Part shown: in pieces, positions 53,493 through 62,320 of the stretch
Layout: each line of letters opens with the position of its first letter
Position numbering within the stretch: position 1 is the stretch's first letter
NCBI RefSeq assembly: GCF_050268245.1
Contig: NZ_JBNNGK010000006.1
Location: forward strand, 124,001-188,000
Length of the DNA stretch: 64,000 nt
Origin: JBNNGK01 sp050268245
GTDB lineage: Bacteria; Pseudomonadota; Gammaproteobacteria; Enterobacterales; Enterobacteriaceae
Direction of reading: 5' to 3'
Position numbers and translations under genes: made by a program
The notes under the pieces: model-generated
What the model saw: only the letters and a program-made list of their open reading frames with translations
Database searches by the model: none
Told to the model about the DNA's origin: nothing

Positions 53493-54230
53493 ATGTCGCA
53501 AAATATTTATGATAACCAAACCTTTTTCGATGGCTATGCGCAACTCAGCCGTTCAATTAAAGGGTTAGACGGTGCACCTGAATGGCCAACCATCAACAAC
53601 ATGTTGCCAAATATGTCAGGTAAAAACGTGGTCGACCTCGGTTGCGGATACGGTTGGTTCTGCCGATATGCGCACGAACAAGGGGCTGCCAGCGTATTAG
53701 GGCTCGATTTATCGCAAATGATGCTCAACAAAGCGCAGGAAATGACAAACGATGCGGCTATTGTCTATCAACAACAGGATCTGGAGAGGTTACAGTTATC
53801 GAAGGAGAGTTTCGATCTGGCTTACAGTTCATTGACACTGCACTACATTGTTAACTTGCAAAAAATGTTCGCTACGGTATTTCAATCGTTACGGTCTGGT
53901 GGGAAATTCATTTTTACTGCCGAACACCCAATCTATACCGCCCCCACACAACAAGGTTGGTTGGTTGCCGAAGATGGGCAAAAGTCGTGGCCGATTAATC
54001 ATTATCAGCAAGAAGGTGAACGCATCTCAAACTGGTTAGCTGAGGGGGTGATCAAACAGCATCGCATGTTAGGTAGTTACATTAATTTGTTAATTCAAGA
54101 AGGTTTTGTCGTCACCTATCTGAATGAATGGGGGCCTTCGGCGCAGCAAATCCGCGAAAACCCTGCGTTGGATGAAGAAAAGGAACGTCCAATGATATTC
54201 ATCTTGGCTGCACAGAAACCGGCTAAGTAA
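53493..54230 (+). CDS. Class I SAM-dependent methyltransferase
   Basis: The 245-residue protein starts MSQNIYDNQTFFDGYAQL after AAAGGA. Motif I is VVDLGCGYGWFCRYA and the acidic loop LGLDLSQMML, then LAYSSLTLHYI. The layout resembles small-molecule methyltransferases of the Methyltransf_11/25 families. The substrate is unknown. It is divergent from the mini-lipoprotein operon. Confidence 0.85.
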   Translation: MSQNIYDNQTFFDGYAQLSRSIKGLDGAPEWPTINNMLPNMSGKNVVDLGCGYGWFCRYAHEQGAASVLGLDLSQMMLNKAQEMTNDAAIVYQQQDLERLQLSKESFDLAYSSLTLHYIVNLQKMFATVFQSLRSGGKFIFTAEHPIYTAPTQQGWLVAEDGQKSWPINHYQQEGERISNWLAEGVIKQHRMLGSYINLLIQEGFVVTYLNEWGPSAQQIRENPALDEEKERPMIFILAAQKPAK

Positions 54231-54621
54231 TTCAAAACGTAAATTCATTGACTATCTGATCGCCAATATTGGGGAGGCTACCTCCCTCCCACCCGCACTT
54301 TTAATACCTTATTTAAAGAAATATGAATCTACGCACAATAACCTCAGCAAGACGATAAACCATCGGTGTGTTAAAAGAAAAATATCTAAACCTGTGATAT
54401 TTGACACCGAATGTTGGTTCCCCCTCCCTTACCCACATCATTCCTTATCTGCCCGTTATGGCTGTTCGCTCACGAGAAATTAACCTCATCCACTGAGAAC
54501 CTTATTGAATCGCAGTACACAAAAGGACGTGATTTACGGTTATTACTCGATAGTTTCCTTGCATGAGCTACTCTTTAATCAGTAGTACAACATATTCCCA
54601 GCAGTGGCTAAGGAGTTCAAA
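54231..54621. other. Intergenic region before the DoxX gene
   Basis: About 390 bases without a gene. A GGGAGG, CTA, CCTCCC hairpin near 54271-54286 may end the methyltransferase transcript. The rest probably contains the DoxX promoter. Confidence 0.45.
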
Positions 54622-55035
54622 ATGGGTGATTGCTCGAAAGACGGCGTTATTCTACTCTCTAGAATACTGCTGATGATTCTGTTCATTATTTTCGGCTGGA
54701 TGAAGCTGATTGATTTTTCCGGTACGGTAACATCAATGACGGGCTATGGCACCCCCATGCCCTACCTGGCAGCAATCGTGGCCGTCGTGGTTGAGTTTAT
54801 CTTCGGCATTGCATTAATCGTGGGGGTTTTCACACGTCCCATCGCCATTATTTTTGCTCTGTATGTCTTAGGCACCGCATTTATCGGTCATCCTTTCTGG
54901 AATATGACCGGGGCGGAAATGATGGGTAATGAAATCAACTTCTTCAAAAATATCAGCATTATTGGTGGCCTGCTGCTGTTAGCGGTCACCGGTGCAGGCC
55001 GATATTCATTGGATCACAAGTTACTTAATCGGTAA
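54622..55035 (+). CDS. DoxX family membrane protein, YphA-like
   Basis: The 137-residue protein has four membrane helices and resembles E. coli YphA in GYGTPMPYLAAIVAVVVEF, LGTAFIGHPFWNMTG and the C-terminal GAGRYSLD. I start at MGDCSKDGV because AAGGAG is 6 bases upstream; an in-frame GTG 18 bases earlier is less likely. DoxX proteins are linked to redox or membrane functions that are not defined for this branch. Confidence 0.88.
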   Translation: MGDCSKDGVILLSRILLMILFIIFGWMKLIDFSGTVTSMTGYGTPMPYLAAIVAVVVEFIFGIALIVGVFTRPIAIIFALYVLGTAFIGHPFWNMTGAEMMGNEINFFKNISIIGGLLLLAVTGAGRYSLDHKLLNR

Positions 55036-55121
55036 TTGATGGAGGCCAATAGCGTAAAGGCGCTATTGGCCGAATAATGCACGTCCCGCGGGCTCAGATA
55101 ACCCACAGCCCACCGAGACTT

Positions 55122-55694
55122 TCAACGGCTGCGTTTGGCATGGCGCTCAAAATTATCCGCTTTAGCCTGCGCAGATTTTCGTAACGTGACGTAACACGCA
55201 CCGTCACCGCCATCGTATGGCAATGCACGACAAAATGCCTGCACCTGCTCTAGCTGCACCAACCATTTAGCGACATAGCTACGCACAATATTCGCATGGC
55301 TTTCATCTTCGCGCCCACGGCCATGCACAATCAGCAATGAACGAAGGTTCGCTTTTTCTGCCGTCACAATAAAACGAAACAGTTCCTGGCGACAGATTTC
55401 AATCGGGCGTTTTAACAGGTTAAGGCTCGCCTGCGGTGCATAGCGGCCATGGCGTAATTTATCCAAAACCCCCTGCTGTATCCCCTCTCTTTTAAATTCC
55501 AGCGGCACATCACGCGGCACAATCGTCAGCAAATCGGTACAGAGAATATTCTCCAGTTGCAGCACCTGCGCTGCTCGGCGCGCGCTTTTATCACGCTGGT
55601 CGTCCGGTTTAAGGTACAGCGTTTGTTGCCGCCCGGATAACGGCGTCACATCAGCCATCGCCTGTTCAAAAAAGCCTTTATCTTCGTCGCTCAT
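55122..55694 (-). CDS. smrA: DNA endonuclease SmrA
   Basis: The 190-residue protein follows E. coli SmrA (YdaL). The Smr domain carries LLIVHGRGREDESHANIVRSY in parts (LLIVHGRGRED, HANIVRSYVAKWL) and the C-terminal GGDGACYVTLRK. It is a predicted nicking endonuclease related to the MutS2 C-terminus. Confidence 0.93.
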   Translation of the reverse strand: MSDEDKGFFEQAMADVTPLSGRQQTLYLKPDDQRDKSARRAAQVLQLENILCTDLLTIVPRDVPLEFKREGIQQGVLDKLRHGRYAPQASLNLLKRPIEICRQELFRFIVTAEKANLRSLLIVHGRGREDESHANIVRSYVAKWLVQLEQVQAFCRALPYDGGDGACYVTLRKSAQAKADNFERHAKRSR

Positions 55695-55901
55695 TTCGCT
55701 GCCACTCAGGTTAGAGGTTGATACTGAAAACGAATCAGGCTCCTGTATTATGGGGATGAAGTTGATTGTAAGACGCTATGGCAAGGTTGCAAGCCGCAAA
55801 TGGTCAGTGAAGTTTGTCTACTTTTTTCACCAGCGGGTGAGCTTACGCGCACTTTTCGTTATACTGCCACCCCACATTGAGTGCCGCAAAGGATCGAACC
55901 C

Positions 55902-56243
55902 ATGACAATGCGCGAACTGGAAATCCAGTTTCAGAATGCAATGAATGAGTTGCAGGCGAGCTTCGAAAAACAGCACCGCGAATGGCAGCAAAGCTATGAT
56001 GCGTTGCAACAGCAACTGCTGGAAGCTCAACAACGCGAAACCGCCCTGCGCGCGCAGAACGAACAACTGGCGCGCAAACTGAGTACCGCCAGTTCCGTTC
56101 CTGAGCAACATGCTCTGGTAAAACAAATCAAAATGCTGGGTGCCCATCTGGATGCGCTGGCGAAAGATGCCGCCACCTTCAATCACCATCTGCGCAACCA
56201 GCAACAACAGGCAGCAGGCAATTTCAGCGGCGAACAGCATTGA
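55902..56243 (+). CDS. Coiled-coil protein, MbeD/MobD-like family
   Basis: The 113-residue protein starts MTMRELEIQFQNAMNELQ after AAAGGA and is a predicted coiled coil for about residues 5-55, with many Gln and Glu. The family name comes from plasmid mobilisation proteins, but chromosomal copies in enterobacteria have no known link to conjugation. It sits before the DUF1198 gene. Confidence 0.75.
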   Translation: MTMRELEIQFQNAMNELQASFEKQHREWQQSYDALQQQLLEAQQRETALRAQNEQLARKLSTASSVPEQHALVKQIKMLGAHLDALAKDAATFNHHLRNQQQQAAGNFSGEQH

Positions 56244-56309
56244 CATCATCAAGCGCCTTAACGGCGCTTCCGGCCAGTTGCTGGCGATTAATGAGTGTAG
56301 AACAGCTAA

Positions 56310-56756
56310 ATGACGTGGATTATTATCGCCGCCCTGATCGTGGTCTTTTTTGTCGGTTACCGCGTGCTGACGTCGGATACGCGCAAAGCCATTGACTCAT
56401 TGACTCAATGGTTGAAGGTTAAGCCGATGTTGATTGAGTCCATGATGCAAGAAATGGGCAGCCGCAACAGCCAGACGTTTATCCGTATGCTAAACAACGG
56501 CTATACCGAAGAAATGCACCGTGCAGCCTACCTTTTGTTTATCTATGCTACGTTTATTAAACAGGCTGATGACGCACAGATTTCCCTCTGGCGTGACATG
56601 CTCATCCGCGTAGGCCTGTCGCCGCAGTTACACGCCGAATACACCGAATCGGCACTGTTCTACTTCGCCGATCTGGAGTTGGATGCCTTTGAACTGGCGC
56701 AGTTACGCCGCGCCTATAATGAACGCTTCAATCTTGATGTGATTACCAACGGATAA
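56310..56756 (+). CDS. DUF1198 family protein, YicN-like
   Basis: The 148-residue protein has one N-terminal membrane helix (MTWIIIAALIVVFFVGYRV) and a helical cytosolic domain. It resembles E. coli YicN. No function is known. Confidence 0.8.
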   Translation: MTWIIIAALIVVFFVGYRVLTSDTRKAIDSLTQWLKVKPMLIESMMQEMGSRNSQTFIRMLNNGYTEEMHRAAYLLFIYATFIKQADDAQISLWRDMLIRVGLSPQLHAEYTESALFYFADLELDAFELAQLRRAYNERFNLDVITNG

Positions 56757-56786
56757 GCCACGGGCGCAGCATACTGCGCCAAGCGG

Positions 56787-57125
56787 TTACAAGAACATAC
56801 TGTAAAGATAGCGCGAAAGCGCTTCGCGTGAACTGAAGCCATGTGGAATGCCATAACGCAAATTAGGCGCGTCACTGCTTAAATCTAACGGGAACTCAAG
56901 ATATTGCGCACTGGTGCGCACGGCTGAGGTCGGGGTAGCAAAGTGTACACTGCGCTCTTTCAATGCCGGGTGAATCACTAACGCCATTCTGCCCATGCGC
57001 GCTTCACGGTTAACATAAAGATAGTGCTCGCCTTTGCGGTAACCATAGGTTTGATCGGTGACATAATCACGTTCAAAACCGGTACTTTCTAATACTCTAG
57101 CCACTTCATCCGGCCGTAAATACAT
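56787..57125 (-). CDS. DUF2002 family protein
   Basis: The 112-residue cytosolic protein starts MYLRPDEVARVLESTGFERD and ends SREALSRYLYSMFL. I recognise the conserved DUF2002 pattern but no function. It is convergent with the DUF1198 gene. Confidence 0.75.
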   Translation of the reverse strand: MYLRPDEVARVLESTGFERDYVTDQTYGYRKGEHYLYVNREARMGRMALVIHPALKERSVHFATPTSAVRTSAQYLEFPLDLSSDAPNLRYGIPHGFSSREALSRYLYSMFL

Positions 57126-57439
57126 CGATTTCTCCTCTCATTCTGGACCGCAGTGCGACCTTACCGGATTCATCGACCGAAACAATAGATTTCGCGGTAT
57201 GAATAAGCGTTTCAGAATAATCCTGAGTTATCGATTAAGGTGGTTTACTCATCTATCAACCTCACTCACGGGCGGCTCAAGTTCGAATGATCTTATGGAC
57301 ACGTTCCTCCTCGGCCATGGTTATCCTTGCCGCTCAATCATGTTATCAGTTGCTGGAGACACATTAAGCAAAGGTGACTTCTCCGCACGGAAAAAACGAT
57401 AAGCGGCGATGTATCAATATATTGAAATCGAAATAGTGG
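57126..57439. other. Intergenic region, nothing recognised
   Basis: About 310 bases between the DUF2002 gene and the end of the LysR gene. A 67-codon open frame at 57199-57402 has no ribosome site or recognisable product and is probably chance. Confidence 0.5.
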
Positions 57440-58336
57440 TTATTCGCCGGTCAGTGGCCACAACCGCAGAAAATCGATAAACGTCCGTACTTTCTCCGGC
57501 ACATGACGCGTGTTGGGATACAACGCATAGATACTCTGCATAGGGAACGTATAGTCGGGCAACAAATGGTGTAATTGCCCTTGGCTCAATGCTGAGCGCA
57601 CCAGCCACTCTGGCAATAACGTGACGCCTGCACCGTGCAAAGCAAACGTCATCAGTGCAGCGGCACTGTCAGCCACCAGCGTGGGGGGGATTTCAACATT
57701 GAAGAGTACCGCCTGCTGCTGCGGCGTCCTCACCTGCCAACTGAGAGGTGAAGTTAAGCGGCTGTGCGCAATCCACTGCGCCTGCGCCAGTTGCGTTAAC
57801 GAATGAATCGGGTGTCTAGCCAGATACGCTGGCGACGCCACCGGCAATATAGCGAAACGATCAATACGCGCAGCGCGATGGCTGGAGTCCATCATCTGGC
57901 CAAGACGAATTGCCACATCAAAACGTTCACCGATCAAATCTGCATGATGCGAAGAAGAAACATGCTGAATACGCAAACGCGGATGCTGCTGTGAAAACCG
58001 TGCCAGCGCGGGAACCACCACCCGTACACCATACTCCGGCGTGCTGGTGATGCGTAAGGTGCCGCTCAAACCATGATGATCGCGGCGTACATCGTCCAAT
58101 ACATTTTCCGCATCTTGCAGTAAGCGCAGGCTACGTTGATAAAAACGTGCTCCGGCATCGGTCAATGACAGTTTGCGCGTGCTACGCATTAATAACGATA
58201 CACCCAGTTCACTTTCTAACTGTTTGATATTAAAACTGACGACCGCTTTGCTTTGGCCCAAGCTATTCGCCGCGGCGGTAAAGTTACCGGCATCGACCAC
58301 CGCCACGAAGATAGCTAGCCGCTGTAAATTAAGCAT
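57440..58336 (-). CDS. LysR-family transcriptional regulator
   Basis: The 298-residue protein starts MLNLQRLAIFVAVVDAGNF after AGGGTGAG. The helix-turn-helix spans about residues 18-40 (FTAAANSLGQSKAVVSFNIK) and the effector domain follows from about 90. It is divergent from an MFS exporter gene with a strong palindrome between them, so it most likely controls that exporter. Confidence 0.9.
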   Translation of the reverse strand: MLNLQRLAIFVAVVDAGNFTAAANSLGQSKAVVSFNIKQLESELGVSLLMRSTRKLSLTDAGARFYQRSLRLLQDAENVLDDVRRDHHGLSGTLRITSTPEYGVRVVVPALARFSQQHPRLRIQHVSSSHHADLIGERFDVAIRLGQMMDSSHRAARIDRFAILPVASPAYLARHPIHSLTQLAQAQWIAHSRLTSPLSWQVRTPQQQAVLFNVEIPPTLVADSAAALMTFALHGAGVTLLPEWLVRSALSQGQLHHLLPDYTFPMQSIYALYPNTRHVPEKVRTFIDFLRLWPLTGE

Positions 58337-58349
58337 CTCACCCTGGCTT

Positions 58350-58372
58350 ACTGTCAAAATAATTTTGACAGT
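58350..58372. promoter_or_regulatory. Palindromic operator between lysR and MFS genes
   Basis: CTGTCAAAA, TAA, TTTTGACAG is a perfect inverted repeat with one further complementary pair outside, giving 10-bp arms. It contains TTGACA and lies 14 bases before the LysR start. It is a likely binding site for the adjacent regulator, probably also autoregulatory. Confidence 0.6.
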
Positions 58373-58442
58373 GTAACCCCTAATAGCCGATTTATCCGCC
58401 TGATTTTCATCGCTACACTGCAAGCCTTCAACCGGAGGCCCT

Positions 58443-59825
58443 ATGCCGTATCGTATCCGCGTCGCAACCGTCTATTTACTCGGTTTTTTCGTCGATTTAA
58501 TCACCATGTTTATTGCTAACGTCGCCTATCCGGCGATCGGCCATGCGTTGCACGCCAGCGTTAATCAACTCGCCTGGGTCAGTACGGGTTATATCCTTGG
58601 CTTAACGCTGGTTATTCCGCTCAGTGCCTGGTTGGCACAACGTATCGGCGGGCGGCGAGTATTGTTGCTATCACTGACAATATTTATCGTTGCCACTGCC
58701 GGCGCTGGGTTTGCCCATTCGATTACGGCGCTGATTGGTTGGCGGATCTTGCAAGGGCTGGGCGGCGGTCTCTTGATCCCCATCGGTCAAACGCTGACTT
58801 ATCAGCTCTATCGCAGCCATGAGCGGGCCCGGCTTTCTGCTGCCATCATGCTGGTAGGGCTGCTGGCCCCGGCGCTTTCTCCGGCACTCGGTGGCATCAT
58901 CGTCGACCAGCTTAACTGGCGATGGGTATTCTTCGCCACTGTGCCACTGGCATTGTTAGCCTTGCTGCTCGCCATGCTGTGGTTGCGGCGCGAAATGCCC
59001 TCACCACAACGTTCACCGCTGGATGTATGGGGATTGTTCGCTGCCAGCGCTGCCTTGGGATTATTATTGCTCGGCCTGAGCCGGTTAGGCGAACGCCACA
59101 CGCTGTGGTCGGCGCTGGGTTTACTGGTGGCTGCGGGGGCAATGATGGTGGCCTATGTACGCCACAGCCTGCGCCACCCACAACCACTGCTCGAACTGCG
59201 TCTGATAAAAAACCCGCTATTGCGCATTGCGATGTTGGTTTACCTCTTTATTCCTGGCTTATTTCTAGGCGTCAATCTGATCGCAACGCTGTATCTGCAA
59301 AATCGCTTGAATATGTCCGCCACCGCCGTGGGTGCGCTGATGGTGCCGTGGTCGTTGGCTTCCTTTTTGGCCATTACCCTGACCGGTAAAAGCTTTAACC
59401 GCATGGGGCCAAAACCGTTGTTGATTTTCGGTTGTCTGATGCAAGGCATCGGGATCTTGATGTTGGCGCAAATCACCGCAGCAGGACAACACGAATTTCT
59501 GCTCGCGGCCTTTGCCTTGATGGGCTTTGGCGGCAGTTTATGCAGTAGCACCGCGCAAGGCTGCGCCTTTCTTACCCTCGATGACGCTCGTCTGGCCGAT
59601 GCCAGCGCGTTGTGGAATATCAACCGCCAGCTCAGTTTTTGTTTTGGCGTTGCGTTGCTGAGCCTGATAGTGAACTTGCTGCAACATTACGCACCGGGTA
59701 TCAACGTGTATCAAACCAGCTTTTATCTGGCCGCTACCGCAACGCTGGTCCCCTTATTACTGTGCTTGCGCATCGCTAATCGCGCTATCGTGCGCCATAT
59801 TCACCTTCAACAGGAACCATCATGA
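58443..59825 (+). CDS. MFS multidrug exporter, DHA2-like
   Basis: The 460-residue protein has about fourteen hydrophobic helices and the MFS motifs LAQRIGGRRVLLLS and WRILQGLGGGLLIPIGQTL in parts (WRILQGLGGGLL, IPIGQTLTYQLY). This is the EmrB/DHA2 drug:H+ antiporter pattern. It overlaps the next gene by 4 bases and is controlled in all likelihood by the divergent LysR protein. Confidence 0.88.
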   Translation: MPYRIRVATVYLLGFFVDLITMFIANVAYPAIGHALHASVNQLAWVSTGYILGLTLVIPLSAWLAQRIGGRRVLLLSLTIFIVATAGAGFAHSITALIGWRILQGLGGGLLIPIGQTLTYQLYRSHERARLSAAIMLVGLLAPALSPALGGIIVDQLNWRWVFFATVPLALLALLLAMLWLRREMPSPQRSPLDVWGLFAASAALGLLLLGLSRLGERHTLWSALGLLVAAGAMMVAYVRHSLRHPQPLLELRLIKNPLLRIAMLVYLFIPGLFLGVNLIATLYLQNRLNMSATAVGALMVPWSLASFLAITLTGKSFNRMGPKPLLIFGCLMQGIGILMLAQITAAGQHEFLLAAFALMGFGGSLCSSTAQGCAFLTLDDARLADASALWNINRQLSFCFGVALLSLIVNLLQHYAPGINVYQTSFYLAATATLVPLLLCLRIANRAIVRHIHLQQEPS

Positions 59826-60202
59826 ACCGTTATTTTACTGAAGTGCTGGACGCCCATGTGGCGATAGAGAATTGGCTTGCTCATGGAGAAGGCGACTTTG
59901 CGGCACTGTTAGCACGCTTTGATGCCAATTTCACCCTGATTGGGCTGAACGGAAACAGATTGAACATTGCGGCACTGGGTGATTTTTTTCAGGCACATCA
60001 GGCGGCAAAAGCTGGCTTAAAAATCGCCATTGAAGATATGACGTTATTGGCGGAATGGCCGACAGGGGCGGTGGTTAACTACCGGGAACGGCAAACACTG
60101 CCGGGACAAACGGCCTCTTTACGTTATTCCACCGCGGTGTTCCGCTACGCTGATGGCCAACTTTATTGGCGTCATCTGCACGAAACCGCACTGGCGGGTT
60201 AA
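59822..60202 (+). CDS. Small NTF2/SnoaL-like (DUF4440-type) protein
   Basis: The 126-residue protein starts MNRYFTEVLDAHVAIENWL in an ATGA overlap with the MFS gene. The pattern of alternating helix and strand with FDANFTLIGLNGNRLN resembles NTF2-like domains, which often bind small molecules. It may work on or sense the exporter substrate; this is inference from coupling only. Confidence 0.7.
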   Translation: MNRYFTEVLDAHVAIENWLAHGEGDFAALLARFDANFTLIGLNGNRLNIAALGDFFQAHQAAKAGLKIAIEDMTLLAEWPTGAVVNYRERQTLPGQTASLRYSTAVFRYADGQLYWRHLHETALAG

Positions 60203-60261
60203 CGTCTCCACGGCAGCGCCGATGGCGGCATACCACAAGAAAACACCCGACAAGTCGGGTG

Positions 60262-60345
60262 TGAGTGATGACAGCGTTGCCTTTGAACCTAGGATACTAG
60301 GAGGGGGCGCGTCGACGGCTTACGTCACCGCGCCCCATCGCTATA
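60262..60345 (+). repeat. Dispersed intergenic repeat, copy C
   Basis: The segment contains GATGACAGCGTTGCCTTTG then AACCTAGGATACTAGGAGG, sharing GTTGCCTTTGAACC and GATACT with copy A at 13698-13787. An ACACCCGAC, AA, GTCGGGTGT hairpin lies immediately before it at 60243-60262 and may end the upstream transcript. Confidence 0.55.
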
Positions 60346-60458
60346 CTTTACCTAATCACTGGTTTTGTCAGTGTTACTGATTCGAGCAGTGTTGAACATG
60401 TTGCCGCGCTTAGTCAGTGATAACGCTAACCGATGCGGCAAACTGCGCTCTAATGTCA

Positions 60459-60758
60459 TTAAGCCTTCGGTCCTGCGGCTTTTGAGGTGGTTTTTTGGTG
60501 GTGCTTTTTAGCCGCCTGCGCTTTCTGAACTGGCGCTTTGGCGTGATGTTGCTTCGCGCTCGCAGCCTGCGCCTTTTGCTCTGTTGATTTTTTAGTGGCT
60601 TTTTTATGGGTTTTCTTGTGTGTCACTGGCGCTGTATTTTTCGCCGCAGATGCTGCATGGGTAGCGGCAGGTTTTGGCGCAGCGGCTGTTTCCGCTGCGA
60701 AAGCCACAGAAGACAACCCCATTGTCGCAGCGATAACCATTGCTAATACTTTTTTCAT
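60459..60758 (-). CDS. asr: Acid-shock protein Asr
   Basis: The 99-residue precursor has a signal peptide (MKKVLAMVIAATMGLSSVAFA-type, cleaved after the Ala-rich end) and a mature part rich in Ala, Lys, His, Gln and Thr with repeated KKTHKK and AKKHHQK motifs, as in Asr. It is a basic periplasmic protein induced by acid. I start at the ATG of MKKVLAMV, preceded by GAGGAAT. An RstA-type box lies upstream. Confidence 0.92.
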   Translation of the reverse strand: MKKVLAMVIAATMGLSSVAFAAETAAAPKPAATHAASAAKNTAPVTHKKTHKKATKKSTEQKAQAASAKQHHAKAPVQKAQAAKKHHQKTTSKAAGPKA

Positions 60759-60858
60759 TATCAATTCCTCAGCGTTTTTTCAGTCAGCCCCTGCGGGGCC
60801 GTTGCAACAGATACTATTGCAACCCACAAGCCCCTTCAGTAAGTGTTTGGTTTCGCCA

Positions 60859-60872
60859 GGTAACCAAATGTA
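60859..60872 (-). promoter_or_regulatory. RstA box upstream of asr
   Basis: On the minus strand TACATTTGGTTACC matches the RstA consensus TACATNTNGTTACA except at the last base. In E. coli RstA activates asr under acid. Confidence 0.75.
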
Positions 60873-60881
60873 CAGCCTGCG

Positions 60882-61472
60882 CTATCGCTTCGCGCTCGCC
60901 CACCACGTAGGGGCGTGGCACGCCGCGCCCGGTTGGTTGCCGGCAGCGAAACTCTGCATGCAGGCCGGGCGTGCCCGGCCACTACGGGGTAGCAATATGA
61001 CTGCGTTGTCGGTTCCCCTATCGCTTTGAGCTCGCCACCGCGTAGGGGCGTGGCACGCCGCGCCCAGTTGGTTGCCGGCAGCGAAACTCTGCAAGCAGGC
61101 CGGGCATGCCCGGCCACTACGGAATAGCAATATCACTAGGTTGTTAGTTCCCCTATCGCTTTGCGCTCGCCACCTTGTAGGGGCGTGGCACGCCGCGCCC
61201 GCTTAGTTGCCGGCAGCCAAACTCTGCAAGCAGGCCGGGCGTGCCCGGCCACTACGGAATAGCAATATCACCACGTTGTCAGTGCTCCTATCGCTGCGCA
61301 ATCGCTCATCCCGTAGGGGCTTGGCATGCCGCGCCCGCTTAGTTGCCGGCAGCCAAACTCTGCAAGCAGGCCGGGCATGCCCGGCCACTACGGGACACCA
61401 ATATCACTAGGTTGTTAGTTCTCCCATCGCTTCGCATTTTCCCATTCTGTAGGGGCGTGGCATGCCGCGCCC
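60882..61472. repeat. Tandem array, four units of 135-136 bp plus a partial fifth
   Basis: The motif GTAGGGGCGTGGCACGCCGC starts units at 60907, 61042, 61177 and 61313, and a fifth, partial one at 61449, giving periods of 135, 135, 136 and 136. Each unit also contains GGGCGTGCCCGGCCACTAC in inverted relation to the first motif, so every unit can form a hairpin. Open frames across the array are by-products of the repeat. Confidence 0.95.
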
Positions 61473-61515
61473 AAACCGTTCTCCGCCGAATCCCCAAAAA
61501 CACCAAAACACCAAA

Positions 61516-61531
61516 ACACCATATATGGTGC
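61516..61531. promoter_or_regulatory. NrdR box 1 of nrdHIE
   Basis: ACACCATATATGGTGC matches the NrdR pattern ACACWATATATWGTGT well and is nearly palindromic. Confidence 0.8.
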
Positions 61532-61547
61532 GGTTGATATTATTTGG

Positions 61548-61563
61548 ATCAATATATAGTATT
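61548..61563. promoter_or_regulatory. NrdR box 2 of nrdHIE
   Basis: ATCAATATATAGTATT is a weaker NrdR box centred 32 bases (three turns) after box 1, the pairing typical of nrd promoters. The start of nrdH lies about 107 bases downstream. Confidence 0.7.
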
Positions 61564-61669
61564 AACAGTGTCAATCACACAACACCACATCGGTTGATAA
61601 GGTGGTCAGAAAGCGCCGAACGATGCTCCGTACTCTGACCTTTCTTCGCCCAAAAGGTAAATACGAATC

Positions 61670-61906
61670 ATGAGCATTATTATTTACAGCAAGCCTGACT
61701 GTGTACAGTGTCACGCCACCTATCGCGCTTTCGATCGGCAAGGCATTGACTATCAGGTGATCGATCTCACGCAAGATTCACATGCATTAAATCTCGTAAA
61801 ATCTTCAGGTTATCAGCAAGTTCCAGTGATCATTGCCGGTGACGATCATTGGTGCGGATTCCGCCCAGATAAAATTGACGCACTGGCTCACGCCAGCGCG
61901 TCTTGA
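61670..61906 (+). CDS. nrdH: Glutaredoxin-like NrdH
   Basis: The 78-residue electron donor for class Ib ribonucleotide reductase has the redox motif CVQC (Cys11, Cys14) and the NrdH signature WCGFRPDKI. It is the first gene of nrdHIE and begins after a leader with NrdR boxes. Confidence 0.97.
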   Translation: MSIIIYSKPDCVQCHATYRAFDRQGIDYQVIDLTQDSHALNLVKSSGYQQVPVIIAGDDHWCGFRPDKIDALAHASAS

Positions 61907-61915
61907 GACAGAACC

Positions 61916-62320
61916 ATGAACCCGCTGGTCTATTTCTCCAGTAACTCGGAGAACACCCATCGATTCGTTGAGAAACTTGGACTACCGGCGATCCGTATCC
62001 CAATCGCCGGTGGGCGCAACCCACTGCTGATGGATCAACCGTATATTTTGGTCGTCCCCAGTTATGGCGGCGGTAGCGCCAGCGGAGCCGTACCCATTCA
62101 GGTGATCCGCTTCCTCAACGATCCGCAGAATCGAACTTACCTGCGCGGCGTCATTGCTGCCGGAAATACCAACTTCGGAGCTGCATATGGCATGGCTGGA
62201 AGCATCGTCGCGAAAAAATGCCAAGTACCCTTCCTTTACCGTTTTGAACTACTCGGCACAGCACAAGACGTTGCATACGTTCGACAAGGAGTAACCATAT
62301 TTTGGCAACAACAGAGCTGA
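61916..62320 (+). CDS. nrdI: Flavodoxin-like NrdI
   Basis: The 134-residue FMN protein generates the oxidant that assembles the dimanganese-tyrosyl cofactor of NrdF. Conserved parts are VYFSSNSENTHRFVEKL and GNTNFGAAYGMAG. Its end overlaps the nrdE start by 19 bases. Confidence 0.97.
   Translation: MNPLVYFSSNSENTHRFVEKLGLPAIRIPIAGGRNPLLMDQPYILVVPSYGGGSASGAVPIQVIRFLNDPQNRTYLRGVIAAGNTNFGAAYGMAGSIVAKKCQVPFLYRFELLGTAQDVAYVRQGVTIFWQQQS

Noticed and set aside
61203..61410. Several open frames of 60-93 codons on both strands across 60.8-61.5 kb with similar translations
   Set aside because: They all come from the 135-136 bp tandem repeat; none has a ribosome site, and similarity among them is explained by the repeat.
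60882..61472. CRISPR array
   Set aside because: Regular spacing suggested it, but the units are nearly identical throughout, with no short repeats separated by unique spacers, and no cas genes are present.
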